Below, piece by piece: positions 1 to 6,827 of a DNA stretch of 64,000 nt. The DNA is from Clostridia bacterium. Its GTDB lineage: Bacteria > Bacillota > Clostridia > UMGS1883. The notes beneath the pieces are model-generated. The model was not told the origin of the DNA, made no database searches, and saw only the letters and a program-made list of their open reading frames with translations. The position numbers and the translations under genes are program-made. How positions within the stretch are numbered: the stretch's first letter is position 1; each line of letters begins with the position of its first letter. The stretch lies in NCBI GenBank assembly GCA_017505525.1, contig JAFVPB010000028.1:1-64000 (forward strand), given 5' to 3'.

Positions 1-143
1 TCCAAAAATATTCGATTCCCATATTTTTGTGGGGTCGGTTTCGAATTCTTCCAATAGATAATGCACAAGCTCTTCCGATTGCTTTTCGCTTCCCACAATG
101 GGGTTTACTTCCGTTTCAATATCTGCCCGAATAAGATGTATTG
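1..143 (-). CDS. spoIVA: C-terminal part of split spoIVA (runs off window)
   Basis: Read on the minus strand from the att core leftwards, this frame gives IHLIRADIETEVNPIVG, then SEKQSEELVHYLLEEF and KIWESNIFG, and stays open to base 1. From memory of the family, this is the SpoIVA segment that follows the conserved SIHMI motif (B. subtilis: IHMIKVDVESEF, then EKQSEELVRYLMQDF). It has no start codon of its own: a TGA lies about 13 codons upstream of IHLI, inside the inserted element. It is the missing 3' portion of the gene whose 5' portion is at 24079-25320. SpoIVA's C-terminal region is needed for its placement on the forespore, so neither fragment alone should work. About 45 residues are visible and roughly 46 more are expected outside the window. 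Confidence 0.9.
136..143. other. Left attachment core (ATGTATTG)
   Basis: This 8-bp core is shared with 24118-24125 in direct orientation. On the minus strand it reads CAATACAT and its ATA-CAT codons (I-H) are in the SpoIVA frame. Chromosomal SpoIVA sequence lies to its left (LIRADIE) and element sequence to its right (TTCGATACAAAC). Confidence 0.8.
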
Positions 144-277
144 TTCGATACAAACAGAAGTTCTGAATCAGTTTTCATTTTATGATGTGTATTATAGCGT
201 ATATTCCGACATTTTTCAAGGCTTTTTTCAGTTTCTTCAAAAATGTGGCAATACACAGAATTATGGAAAGTGCAAAT

Positions 278-307
278 GGCGGTATAGGTATTGAACCCTA
301 TGCCGCC
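278..307. terminator. Hairpin between recombinase gene and att core
   Basis: An 11-bp inverted repeat (GGCGGTATAGG / CCTATGCCGCC, one G-T mismatch) with an 8-nt loop starts about 10 bp beyond the recombinase stop codon. It may end recombinase transcription before it enters the spoIVA 3' fragment. No clear T-run follows on the minus strand, so the terminator call is tentative. Confidence 0.45.
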
Positions 308-316
308 TTTGTGAGC

Positions 317-2047
317 TTATTCAAGGTAATAACACAATTCATAATTGAATTTAAGGTCGTATGCTTTTAATGACCTTGTATTACCGCCACGGGTTTGAAT
401 GATGGTGTTTGAACCAAGCAAAAGTTGTTTATCGCTTTCTTCCAGAACCTCTTTCTGCCAAGGAATATTCGTAGGAAGGAGTTTGAGAAAAATCTTCAAG
501 TCAATTTCGTTCTCCGCCTCACCTTTATAGACTACAATTTTATCTATAAAAGAATCAACAACATTTTTTCCAAGTTCATCAGAAAAATCAAGTTCATTGG
601 CAATGCTGGAACGAAGGTTTTCGATGCTTTCCTTAAAATCAAGACTTTTTCTCTCTTCTTCATCAAGGTCATCAAGTTTTGTCCTTAATTCTTCAATTTG
701 CCTGTTAAAAGCATTGTTCCGCTGCTCAAACTCTTCATTTGAAAGCCTATCATCCATAACCAAGTCAAGCAACTTGTCCTTTTTTGCAAGAATAGCATTA
801 ATGTCAGACTGAACTTTATGCTTGGACTTAGCAATCGCCTTTGTACTGCCGCCCTCTTTGTAAAGTTCAATAAGCTCATTTACAATGGTAGTTTTCTCAC
901 AGACAATCTGATTATATACTTCTCTCATAATAGCATCAATCTCAGTGTTATACACAAGCGGATTTCTACATTTGTTGCCATTACCATATTCTTTGCACGC
1001 CCAGAGCTCTTTGACACCTAAATTCTTATACTTATAGATTGTATGATGATAGCATGTACCATGCTCACCACATACTATTTTACCGGAGTAAAGATACTTG
1101 TTCTGGTAACTTGTCTTATCACTGCTTGCAACCTTTTCAGCACGTTCTTTAAGTTTTCTGTTTGCCTTGTCCCAAAGTTCAACTGATACTATTGGCGGAA
1201 CTTTTTCGTGGTCTTCATACATAACCCATTCCTCTTGCGGTACATATGCAATTTCATTGCTCAAGAAATGAATCTTGTGTGTCTTGTTTCCACAGTAGAA
1301 TCCCTTATATTTTGGGTTTCCTAAGATACCTCTTACAGAAGAGAAAGAGAATGGGTTTCCGCTAGTGTTTCTGTACCCTGATTCATTCAACACCTTGGCG
1401 ATTGCTCTGACACCCATATTTTCATTGGCGTACAAATCAAAGATAAGTCTCACCATTTCTGCCTCTTCTTCAACAACGACAAGTTTTCCTTTTTCCTTGC
1501 GGTATCCCCAGATACTGTCGTTTCCTAGTACAACTCCTTTTTTTACAGATTCACGGAATCCAAATTTAAGTCTTTCAGATGTCTTTCTTGATTCCTCCTG
1601 AGCGAGACTTGCCATAGTAGTAAGTCTAAAATCAGAATCTTCATCAATGGTATTTAGACTGTCATTCTCAAAATAAACAGCAACACCATAAGTTAAAAGT
1701 TCTCTGATACAACTTAAACTGTCAAGGGTGTTTCTGGCAAATCTTGAAACCTCTTTGGTGCATATCATATCAAACTTTCCAAGTTTAGCATCTCGCATCA
1801 TTTCAATGAAGCTGTCTCTTTTATCAATCTTTGTTCCTGTTAGCCCCTCATCAACGTAACCTTTAACAAAAGTCCAGTTTGGGTTTCTCTCCAAAAGATT
1901 TTCAAAGTATGTTTTTTGTGCTTCAAGCGAGTGCAACTGGTCGTACTTGTCAGTTGATACTCTGGCGTAATATACAACACGCAAATTGTAATCAGAAATT
2001 CTTTTATTTCGTGTTCTCATATCTTTTCGTATTTCATAAATATTCAT
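317..2047 (-). CDS. Large serine recombinase (SpoIVCA/TndX-type integrase)
   Basis: A 576-residue site-specific recombinase that should integrate and excise the element. The N-terminal resolvase domain has the catalytic serine at about residue 31 (YYARVSTDKYDQ) and the helix with EVSRFARN. A recombinase domain follows (GYRKEKG, VRAIAKVLNESGYRN), then a Cys-containing zinc-ribbon-like segment (CGEHGTCYHH, ACKEYGNGNKC) and a long charged coiled coil, which is the usual order for large serine integrases. The start is set by AGGAGG about 7 nt upstream. The gene ends 174 bp from the left att core and reads towards it. A hairpin terminator separates it from the upstream small-gene operon, so its expression may be controlled separately. 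SpoIVCA, which excises skin in B. subtilis, belongs to this family; equivalence of role is inferred from position. Confidence 0.93.
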   Translation of the reverse strand: MNIYEIRKDMRTRNKRISDYNLRVVYYARVSTDKYDQLHSLEAQKTYFENLLERNPNWTFVKGYVDEGLTGTKIDKRDSFIEMMRDAKLGKFDMICTKEVSRFARNTLDSLSCIRELLTYGVAVYFENDSLNTIDEDSDFRLTTMASLAQEESRKTSERLKFGFRESVKKGVVLGNDSIWGYRKEKGKLVVVEEEAEMVRLIFDLYANENMGVRAIAKVLNESGYRNTSGNPFSFSSVRGILGNPKYKGFYCGNKTHKIHFLSNEIAYVPQEEWVMYEDHEKVPPIVSVELWDKANRKLKERAEKVASSDKTSYQNKYLYSGKIVCGEHGTCYHHTIYKYKNLGVKELWACKEYGNGNKCRNPLVYNTEIDAIMREVYNQIVCEKTTIVNELIELYKEGGSTKAIAKSKHKVQSDINAILAKKDKLLDLVMDDRLSNEEFEQRNNAFNRQIEELRTKLDDLDEEERKSLDFKESIENLRSSIANELDFSDELGKNVVDSFIDKIVVYKGEAENEIDLKIFLKLLPTNIPWQKEVLEESDKQLLLGSNTIIQTRGGNTRSLKAYDLKFNYELCYYLE

Positions 2048-2088
2048 TTAAAATTCCTCCTGTCTTATGTTTAAAAATCTATCTATAT

Positions 2089-2122
2089 AAAGAAAGTGTG
2101 CTGCGTGAAATACAGCACACTT
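2089..2122 (-). terminator. Intrinsic terminator upstream of the recombinase gene
   Basis: On the minus strand AAGTGTGCTG, a 9-nt loop and CAGCACACTT form a perfect 10-bp stem followed by TCTTT. It lies between the 53-residue gene and the recombinase gene, so recombinase transcription needs readthrough or its own promoter. Confidence 0.7.
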
Positions 2123-2135
2123 CCAGTTGTTTTTG

Positions 2136-2297
2136 TCAGCTTGCCTGCTTCAACAAAAGCTCTTTTGCTGTCCAATACATATCTTCTGAAATAATATGCT
2201 TGTCAAACAATTTTTGATTAATAAACATTTTCAACTCGTTGTTGAACTGCTCACGGTTCTTTTTCAAAGTATCATTTGCTTGTACAGTATTTGTCAT
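2136..2297 (-). CDS. Small hypothetical protein, 53 aa
   Basis: An ATG at 2297, preceded by AAAGG about 10 nt upstream, opens a 53-codon frame starting MTNTVQANDTLKKNREQF and ending WTAKELLLKQAS. It is predicted helical and charged, with the pattern of a small DNA-binding or adaptor protein, but I do not recognise the family. It is the last gene before the terminator that precedes the recombinase gene. Small genes next to large serine integrases sometimes encode recombination directionality factors, so it is one of three candidates here. Confidence 0.6.
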   Translation of the reverse strand: MTNTVQANDTLKKNREQFNNELKMFINQKLFDKHIISEDMYWTAKELLLKQAS

Positions 2298-2424
2298 AGA
2301 GATTCCTACCTTTCTTATAAGTTTATTTTTGTAATTATGTATTTGTACATAAATATGAAATCACCTTGTGATTTATGCTTCATTATGGCGGTTTTTGGAT
2401 AGATGCCGCCAAACTATATCAGCA

Positions 2425-2682
2425 TTACTTTTTTCTGAACTTCTTAACAAGGTTTTTGCCCTGCTCAGTTAATTTGTACTTTCTTACTTTCTGCTCTCTT
2501 GGTTCAACAAGTTCATTATCAATTAACCTTTTGATGCCACTATTGACTGTGGCATATGCTATGCCAAGTACATTTGCCATCTCTAATTGAGACAGAGAGC
2601 AATAGGTTTCACCCAGTACAGTTCTTCTATTGAGAGATATTAACTTTAAAATTCTAAGATCGTTCTTTTTAATTCTTTTCAT
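2425..2682 (-). CDS. MarR-like winged-helix regulator, 85 aa
   Basis: A small winged-helix DNA-binding protein. The segment CSLSQLEMANVLGIAYATV is a typical helix-turn-helix, followed by IKRLIDNELVE and the wing KVRKYKLTEQG, as in MarR and phage replication-type regulators. The ATG at 2682 is chosen because GGAGG lies about 8 nt upstream; the in-frame ATG at 2709 has no such site. The first 14 bases overlap the end of the upstream 55-residue gene (start and stop interleaved), which suggests translational coupling. It is encoded between the ArdC-like gene and the recombinase gene, so it may regulate this operon or the excision genes. That role is inference. Confidence 0.75.
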   Translation of the reverse strand: MKRIKKNDLRILKLISLNRRTVLGETYCSLSQLEMANVLGIAYATVNSGIKRLIDNELVEPREQKVRKYKLTEQGKNLVKKFRKK

Positions 2683-2836
2683 TGATTTTTCCTCCAATTC
2701 TATTTTCACTAAGTTTTTTCTTTAACTTGATACCATTCTTGATTCTTTCAGAGTGACTTTTTCTCTGAATTTCCAGAACAAGTTCGACTATCTTCTGTAC
2801 CTCAGTACAGTCTGTAATATGTAAATCTTTAAGCAT
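2669..2836 (-). CDS. Small basic hypothetical protein, 55 aa
   Basis: The start at 2836 is set by GGAGGAAG just upstream; earlier in-frame codons lack a ribosome-binding site. The protein begins MLKDLHITDCTEVQKIV and is rich in Lys and Arg in its second half (KSHSERIKNGIKLKKK). It overlaps the ArdC-like gene by 8 bp and the winged-helix gene by 14 bp, so the three are co-transcribed and probably translationally coupled. No family recognised. Confidence 0.65.
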   Translation of the reverse strand: MLKDLHITDCTEVQKIVELVLEIQRKSHSERIKNGIKLKKKLSENRIGGKINEKN

Positions 2837-3704
2837 TTGTGCTTCCTCCAATAATTTCATTATTTTTATTGATATTAAGTACAAAATCTACTGCTTTTTG
2901 AGCCTTGTTACTCGCTGACATTACCAAACGTTCGTCATTTTCAAGAGCTTCTAACCACCCTTGTATGTACGCCGCTGAGTTTTGGAAGGCATCTGGTGTC
3001 TCTACATTGCAGTGATGACACAATGCCGCAGCACCAACCTCAGCAATCAATTCTTCTTTTGCGTACCTTTCTCTGTCATTTTGCAGAGCACCTCTCACTA
3101 AACGGTTTAGTCTGTCCTGATGCCCGGTTGAGTGGATAATTTCGTGAAATGCTGTGCTGTAGTAATCAGCAACATCTCTATACTGCTCTATTGACGGAAT
3201 AGTAATTGAATCTTCTCTGTGGTTGTAAAATGCCCTGTCAGATAGAATTGTATTTAAACCCACACCACTTGTTGATATGTAGTCGTTAATGACTTTTTCA
3301 GCATCTTCACAAGGTGCAAGAAATTCCAACTGTTCTTCCAAACTAAGCGGCTTTATACCTTCTGTTTGGTTAATGTGGAACACATAATAAGTATGGAAAA
3401 TGGGAAACGACTTATCCTCTTCATCCTCGTTTTCACTTCTCTTTGTACAAATCTTGTAGAAGAATACCGGTTTTGCCCTCGAACCTGCTTTGACACGTCC
3501 TCCCAGAGCATTTATTTGATTAAATGTAAGATACTCACCGGGTTCAGCGAGCAAAAGCTGATTTGCCAAACTATAAGGTCTGCCCATAGCTCTGCTGTAA
3601 GCACCATTCCATGTACCAAACCAAGGTTTGTGCCAAGGAATCACACCATTTCTGAGTTCTTCTATAAGCCTATCTGTAATCACACTAAAAATATTTATAC
3701 TCAT
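2829..3704 (-). CDS. ArdC-like antirestriction protein with zincin domain
   Basis: About 291 residues. The N-terminal part (INIFSVITDRLIEELRNG, VIPWHKPWFG, YLTFNQINALGGRVKAG) is the ArdC single-stranded-DNA-binding domain (DUF1738). The C-terminal part carries the zincin metallopeptidase motif HEIIHSTGH with a downstream glutamate (ELIAEVGAAAL). Proteins of this family travel on conjugative and integrative elements and protect incoming DNA from restriction. The start at 3704 is preferred because GAGG lies about 9 nt upstream, although an in-frame ATG exists at 3719. It heads the operon leading towards the recombinase gene and lies downstream of the cytosine methyltransferase gene, from which a perfect hairpin separates it. 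Confidence 0.88.
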   Translation of the reverse strand: MSINIFSVITDRLIEELRNGVIPWHKPWFGTWNGAYSRAMGRPYSLANQLLLAEPGEYLTFNQINALGGRVKAGSRAKPVFFYKICTKRSENEDEEDKSFPIFHTYYVFHINQTEGIKPLSLEEQLEFLAPCEDAEKVINDYISTSGVGLNTILSDRAFYNHREDSITIPSIEQYRDVADYYSTAFHEIIHSTGHQDRLNRLVRGALQNDRERYAKEELIAEVGAAALCHHCNVETPDAFQNSAAYIQGWLEALENDERLVMSASNKAQKAVDFVLNINKNNEIIGGSTNA

Positions 3705-3730
3705 AGTCTTAAGCCTCATTTCTTTTTCTT

Positions 3731-3763
3731 AGCATGTGGCATCTAAATTTGATGCCACATGCT
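3731..3763. promoter_or_regulatory. Perfect 13-bp inverted repeat before the ardC-like gene
   Basis: AGCATGTGGCATC, a 7-nt AT loop, then GATGCCACATGCT. It lies between the methyltransferase stop and the ArdC-like start. No T-run follows on either strand, so it may be an operator or an RNA stem rather than an intrinsic terminator. Confidence 0.5.
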
Positions 3764-3793
3764 ATAATTTAGTTTTATTTCAATATCACCCTT

Positions 3794-4915
3794 TTAAATG
3801 CTACCTGCATTTGCTTCATCAATTACTCTTTTTAGAGATAATTCCAATGCTCCGATGCCTGTGAAAGTTGAAATAATCTTGACATCTTCAAAGAGATAAG
3901 GCATAGCCTTGAATAACTCTTTAAGAACCAGATATGCAACATCCACAACAATACTATTGCCTGCCTGACGATATAACGCAGTCTTAGGACAAACACTCGC
4001 TGCCTTTTCATATTCCTCATCAGAGAAACCCATAAATCGATATGCTTCACGAGGTGTAAGGCGTCTTATGTAGTGTTTTTTGCCCTCATGAGTGTCAATA
4101 GTCTGTAAAACAATAGTGCTGGGATTTGATGCTCTTAACGCAGGTACATACTTTATGCCAATCTGATGGTCATTCCAACCTGATGTACATTTAGGTCTGT
4201 AAATATTCTTATCAGAATGAAGAATAGCATCAAGTTCATCATAAATATGAGCCTTAATATAAGGAGATATTGTTTCATCCACAAGAACATCGCTAGTTGG
4301 TTCATCAAGATAATCATTAACAGAGGGAAGATTCTTAACCTTAGCGGGAAAACGGAATCTACCATTATTAAGGTCTTTACGAATAGCGAGAAAAATCACT
4401 CTTTCTCTGTTTTGTGGTACGCCGTAGTCTTTGCTGTTCATCTTCTGATAGTACACGTCATACCCACAATTCTTGACCTTTTCAGTAAAAAGATTAAAGG
4501 AATTGATGAACCTTTTGCTGAGAAGGTTTGCTACATTCTCAAATATGGCAAATTTAGGTCTAATCGTCTGAAAGATGTTGAACCAATATACCATAAGAGA
4601 GGACGCAGTCTTGTTTAAGTCTGTTGAACCACACTCAGGACAAACAGCATCGTCAATGGTATCTAACGTCAATGGGTCAAATGAATGCCCACAGCATTGA
4701 CATACCCAGCGGCTTCCACTTAAATTTCCGGCAGCGGAAAAATTAGTACAAGGTGGACCGCCAAACAAAACATTAACAGGATGTTTCAGTTCCGATGGTT
4801 TCACCTTGGAAATATCACCAAGGTTTTGTTCTGGAACTACATTATGTATTTTTACGGTTGCTTTCACCGCGTTGGAATCTATTTCCGAGAAATAGATAAG
4901 TTTATAGTTGTTCAT
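3794..4915 (-). CDS. Circularly permuted C5-cytosine DNA methyltransferase
   Basis: 373 residues. Transfers methyl from SAM to cytosine C5. The catalytic motif IV is GGPPCTNFSAAG (Cys56), motif VI FENVANLL (about 125-132) and motif VIII QNRERV (about 168). The target-recognition part is followed by motif IX/X (RQAGNSIVVDVAYLVL). Motif I, the SAM loop normally at the N-terminus, is at the C-terminus (STFTGIGALELSL, about 349-361), while the protein begins directly at motif II (IYFSEIDSNAV). The order is therefore permuted. A zinc-ribbon-like insert (CQCC...CPEC, about 72-95) follows motif IV. The start has GGAGGG about 8 nt upstream. It probably protects the element from host restriction or pairs with the adjacent adenine-type methyltransferase; no partner endonuclease is adjacent. 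Confidence 0.9.
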   Translation of the reverse strand: MNNYKLIYFSEIDSNAVKATVKIHNVVPEQNLGDISKVKPSELKHPVNVLFGGPPCTNFSAAGNLSGSRWVCQCCGHSFDPLTLDTIDDAVCPECGSTDLNKTASSLMVYWFNIFQTIRPKFAIFENVANLLSKRFINSFNLFTEKVKNCGYDVYYQKMNSKDYGVPQNRERVIFLAIRKDLNNGRFRFPAKVKNLPSVNDYLDEPTSDVLVDETISPYIKAHIYDELDAILHSDKNIYRPKCTSGWNDHQIGIKYVPALRASNPSTIVLQTIDTHEGKKHYIRRLTPREAYRFMGFSDEEYEKAASVCPKTALYRQAGNSIVVDVAYLVLKELFKAMPYLFEDVKIISTFTGIGALELSLKRVIDEANAGSI

Positions 4916-4947
4916 TGAGATTACCCTCCAAATCGTTAAATTTAGAA

Positions 4948-5042
4948 GGTAAAGCGCTTTACCGAGTACAAGGGGTGATCATGTCCCTTGCTTCTATCTT
5001 TTCTATGTTAAATCAACATTTGAGGCAGCTAATCTCAAATGT
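4948..5042. promoter_or_regulatory. Cluster of three inverted repeats between methyltransferase genes
   Basis: The 190-bp gap between the two methyltransferase genes holds a perfect 16-bp palindrome (GGTAAAGCGCTTTACC, 4948-4963), a CAAGGG/CCCTTG hairpin (4969-4990) whose loop contains TGATCA, and a 9-bp hairpin ACATTTGAG/CTCAAATGT (5016-5042). None has a clear T-run. They could be operators or a structured leader for the downstream cytosine methyltransferase gene. Confidence 0.5.
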
Positions 5043-5105
5043 GATGTTTTAAGGGTTTGTATAGAGCCATTACGAGGTTATCCCTTGAACTGTAATGGCA
5101 GTCCA

Positions 5106-6527
5106 TCAAGCAATGTCATCAAATTGATATGGCGGTTCTTCCAGTAAAAAGTCTTTCATATCACAGATTTCCGGTGTTTCTCTTTCAAAAACAGAAAGAT
5201 TTTCAATGACTTTTGCAGAATGTTGAAACTTATCTGGGTCAGCTTCATATGCTATGAAGTGTCTGTCATGATTAAGGCAACATTCCAAGGTTGTTCCATA
5301 TCCACCAGAGCAGAATACAGTTTGTCCCGGAAGTGTAGAGTTTTCAAGCAATCTTTCCATAAGAGGATATGAAATGCTGTCCTTATTAGGTTTGTTCATA
5401 TTACGAGTATCCTCGTAGAACTTTTGCTTAGTATGATAATTACCGTATAATTTAACTCCACCTTTTCTGAAAAACATCAGATGCTTTGTCCCAGTGTTCT
5501 GATAGTTCTCGATAATGTCATACTTATAGTCCTGTTCAGCAAAGTGCATCAGTATTTCAGGGAACTGAGAATCCTCCATCATAATATAAAGATTAGGCTT
5601 CTCCTGCTTTGCAATAACACCCTCGATAAAATCAAAAGGAATTGTTTCCTCGTTACAAACATCAAAATACGCCATATCAATGCTACCTTCTTCGATAGTT
5701 TCAAGTATTTCGGGAGCATCTGCATACAAAACATCTCTGTCTGGCAATAATGCTTTCGGAGAATATGTGTATTCAGGGTGTTCTGCCAATGCCTTTGCCA
5801 CTCTTTTCTCGCAGATAGCGTGATACTTAGGCATCAATTCAAAACCTATGAATCTTCTGCCACTTTCAATCGCTGCCACTGCTGTGCTACCAGAACCCAT
5901 GAATGGGTCTAAAACAAGGTTGCCCTCATTAGATGCCGCCTTTATGAAATCAATCAACTGATTTGTGTGCTTCACCGTAGGATGATAGAACTCATCAGTT
6001 TTCTTGATGTTGGGTCTTGATGCTATGTAATGGTCTGTTGCCAGATTAAGTTCTGCAAGCATACCTTTTTCACATACATAAAGAATGTACTCGCACGAGC
6101 TTACATAGGTATTGTTACAAAGAGGGGGACTGTTTCTCTTCGCCCAAGAAAGCAACTTGTACTCTACATTTTTATCTTTGAAATATTTAAGATAAAAATG
6201 AAGTTGTTTTGAGGAACAGTAGAAGAAACAGTTGATTCGCTTTAATACACGAACTATTTCATCAAGTATCGCTGTATCAAACCCGTCACACATATACGCA
6301 ATCTCTTTTAAATAGGTAGAACTATTTAAACCTTTGATTGGCTTTCCCATTTTTGTGCTCAGCTCATAAGGAGCGTCTGTGACGCAGATGTCTATTGAAT
6401 TGGAAGGGATACATTTCAGCCCTACCGCACAGTCCATGTTGTATATGGTATTTGTTTCTAAAATTTGACCCATGCCACGGAACTTGTTCCAAAAAGCATA
6501 GTCTTGCATTATATTGAGTTTTTTCAT
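5106..6527 (-). CDS. DNA N6-adenine/N4-cytosine methyltransferase with degenerate second half
   Basis: About 473 residues. The first half is a complete beta-class amino-methyltransferase: catalytic motif IV TDAPYE (about 50-55), then motif I LDPFMGSGSTAVAA (about 206-219) and RRFIGFELMPKY. The second half repeats the same fold in decayed form (DVLYADAPEI, IDMAYFDVC, then FCSGGYGTTLECCLNHDRHF, IAYEADPDKF) without a credible catalytic motif, so it may act in target recognition or dimer-like pairing. The ATG at 6527 is chosen because AAAGG is 8 nt upstream; the ATG at 6536 is too close to it. It is transcribed from a promoter facing left in the 6.65-kb divergent region. It may be an orphan methylase or the modification part of a dismantled system. 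Confidence 0.85.
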   Translation of the reverse strand: MKKLNIMQDYAFWNKFRGMGQILETNTIYNMDCAVGLKCIPSNSIDICVTDAPYELSTKMGKPIKGLNSSTYLKEIAYMCDGFDTAILDEIVRVLKRINCFFYCSSKQLHFYLKYFKDKNVEYKLLSWAKRNSPPLCNNTYVSSCEYILYVCEKGMLAELNLATDHYIASRPNIKKTDEFYHPTVKHTNQLIDFIKAASNEGNLVLDPFMGSGSTAVAAIESGRRFIGFELMPKYHAICEKRVAKALAEHPEYTYSPKALLPDRDVLYADAPEILETIEEGSIDMAYFDVCNEETIPFDFIEGVIAKQEKPNLYIMMEDSQFPEILMHFAEQDYKYDIIENYQNTGTKHLMFFRKGGVKLYGNYHTKQKFYEDTRNMNKPNKDSISYPLMERLLENSTLPGQTVFCSGGYGTTLECCLNHDRHFIAYEADPDKFQHSAKVIENLSVFERETPEICDMKDFLLEEPPYQFDDIA

Positions 6528-6631
6528 AAGGTTCATCCTTTCATCAATAAAATATTTGTTGTTTAAGACTAAACTTGAAATAGCGAATGTTCAAATAAAT
6601 ATACTGGATAAATTCAGTATTTATTAAATGA

Positions 6632-6761
6632 TGTTCGGTATTTTGTGAATTTATTATACCATTTTGATGTGGGTTAATTCAATAGGTTTTAGCGAATTTA
6701 AATCCGAAGTTACCGAACAATACAACCTAAAATCATCGAATAACCTCGCATTTACCGAACA
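6632..6761. repeat. Three copies of TACCGAACA in a divergent promoter region
   Basis: The 9-mer occurs inverted at 6632-6640 and direct at 6711-6719 and 6753-6761. The first lies just downstream of the leftward -10 box and the other two lie between the divergent promoters. This is the layout expected of operators for a regulator controlling both transcripts. Confidence 0.6.
6653..6682 (-). promoter_or_regulatory. Sigma-A-type promoter for the adenine-type methyltransferase gene
   Basis: On the minus strand TTGAAT (6682-6677), an 18-bp spacer and TATAAT (6658-6653). It is the best match upstream of the leftward methyltransferase gene. Confidence 0.55.
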
Positions 6762-6777
6762 AATTTCAGGAAAACCG

Positions 6778-6806
6778 TTGACGATATTGCTTTTTTGCGG
6801 TATAAT
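6778..6806 (+). promoter_or_regulatory. Sigma-A promoter for the XRE-like regulator gene
   Basis: TTGACG, a 17-bp spacer and a perfect TATAAT (6801-6806), followed by AGAGGTG and the ATG at 6828. A TACCGAACA repeat ends 16 bp upstream of the -35 box. Confidence 0.75.
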
Positions 6807-6827
6807 AAAAGTCAAGAGGTGATATAA

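Noticed and set aside
2048-2090. A sigma-E-like promoter (CATAAGAC preceded by TTATAT) directly upstream of the recombinase gene
   Set aside because: The -10 match is weak (4-5 of 8), and the start site would fall in or after the AGGAGG sequence, removing the ribosome-binding site.
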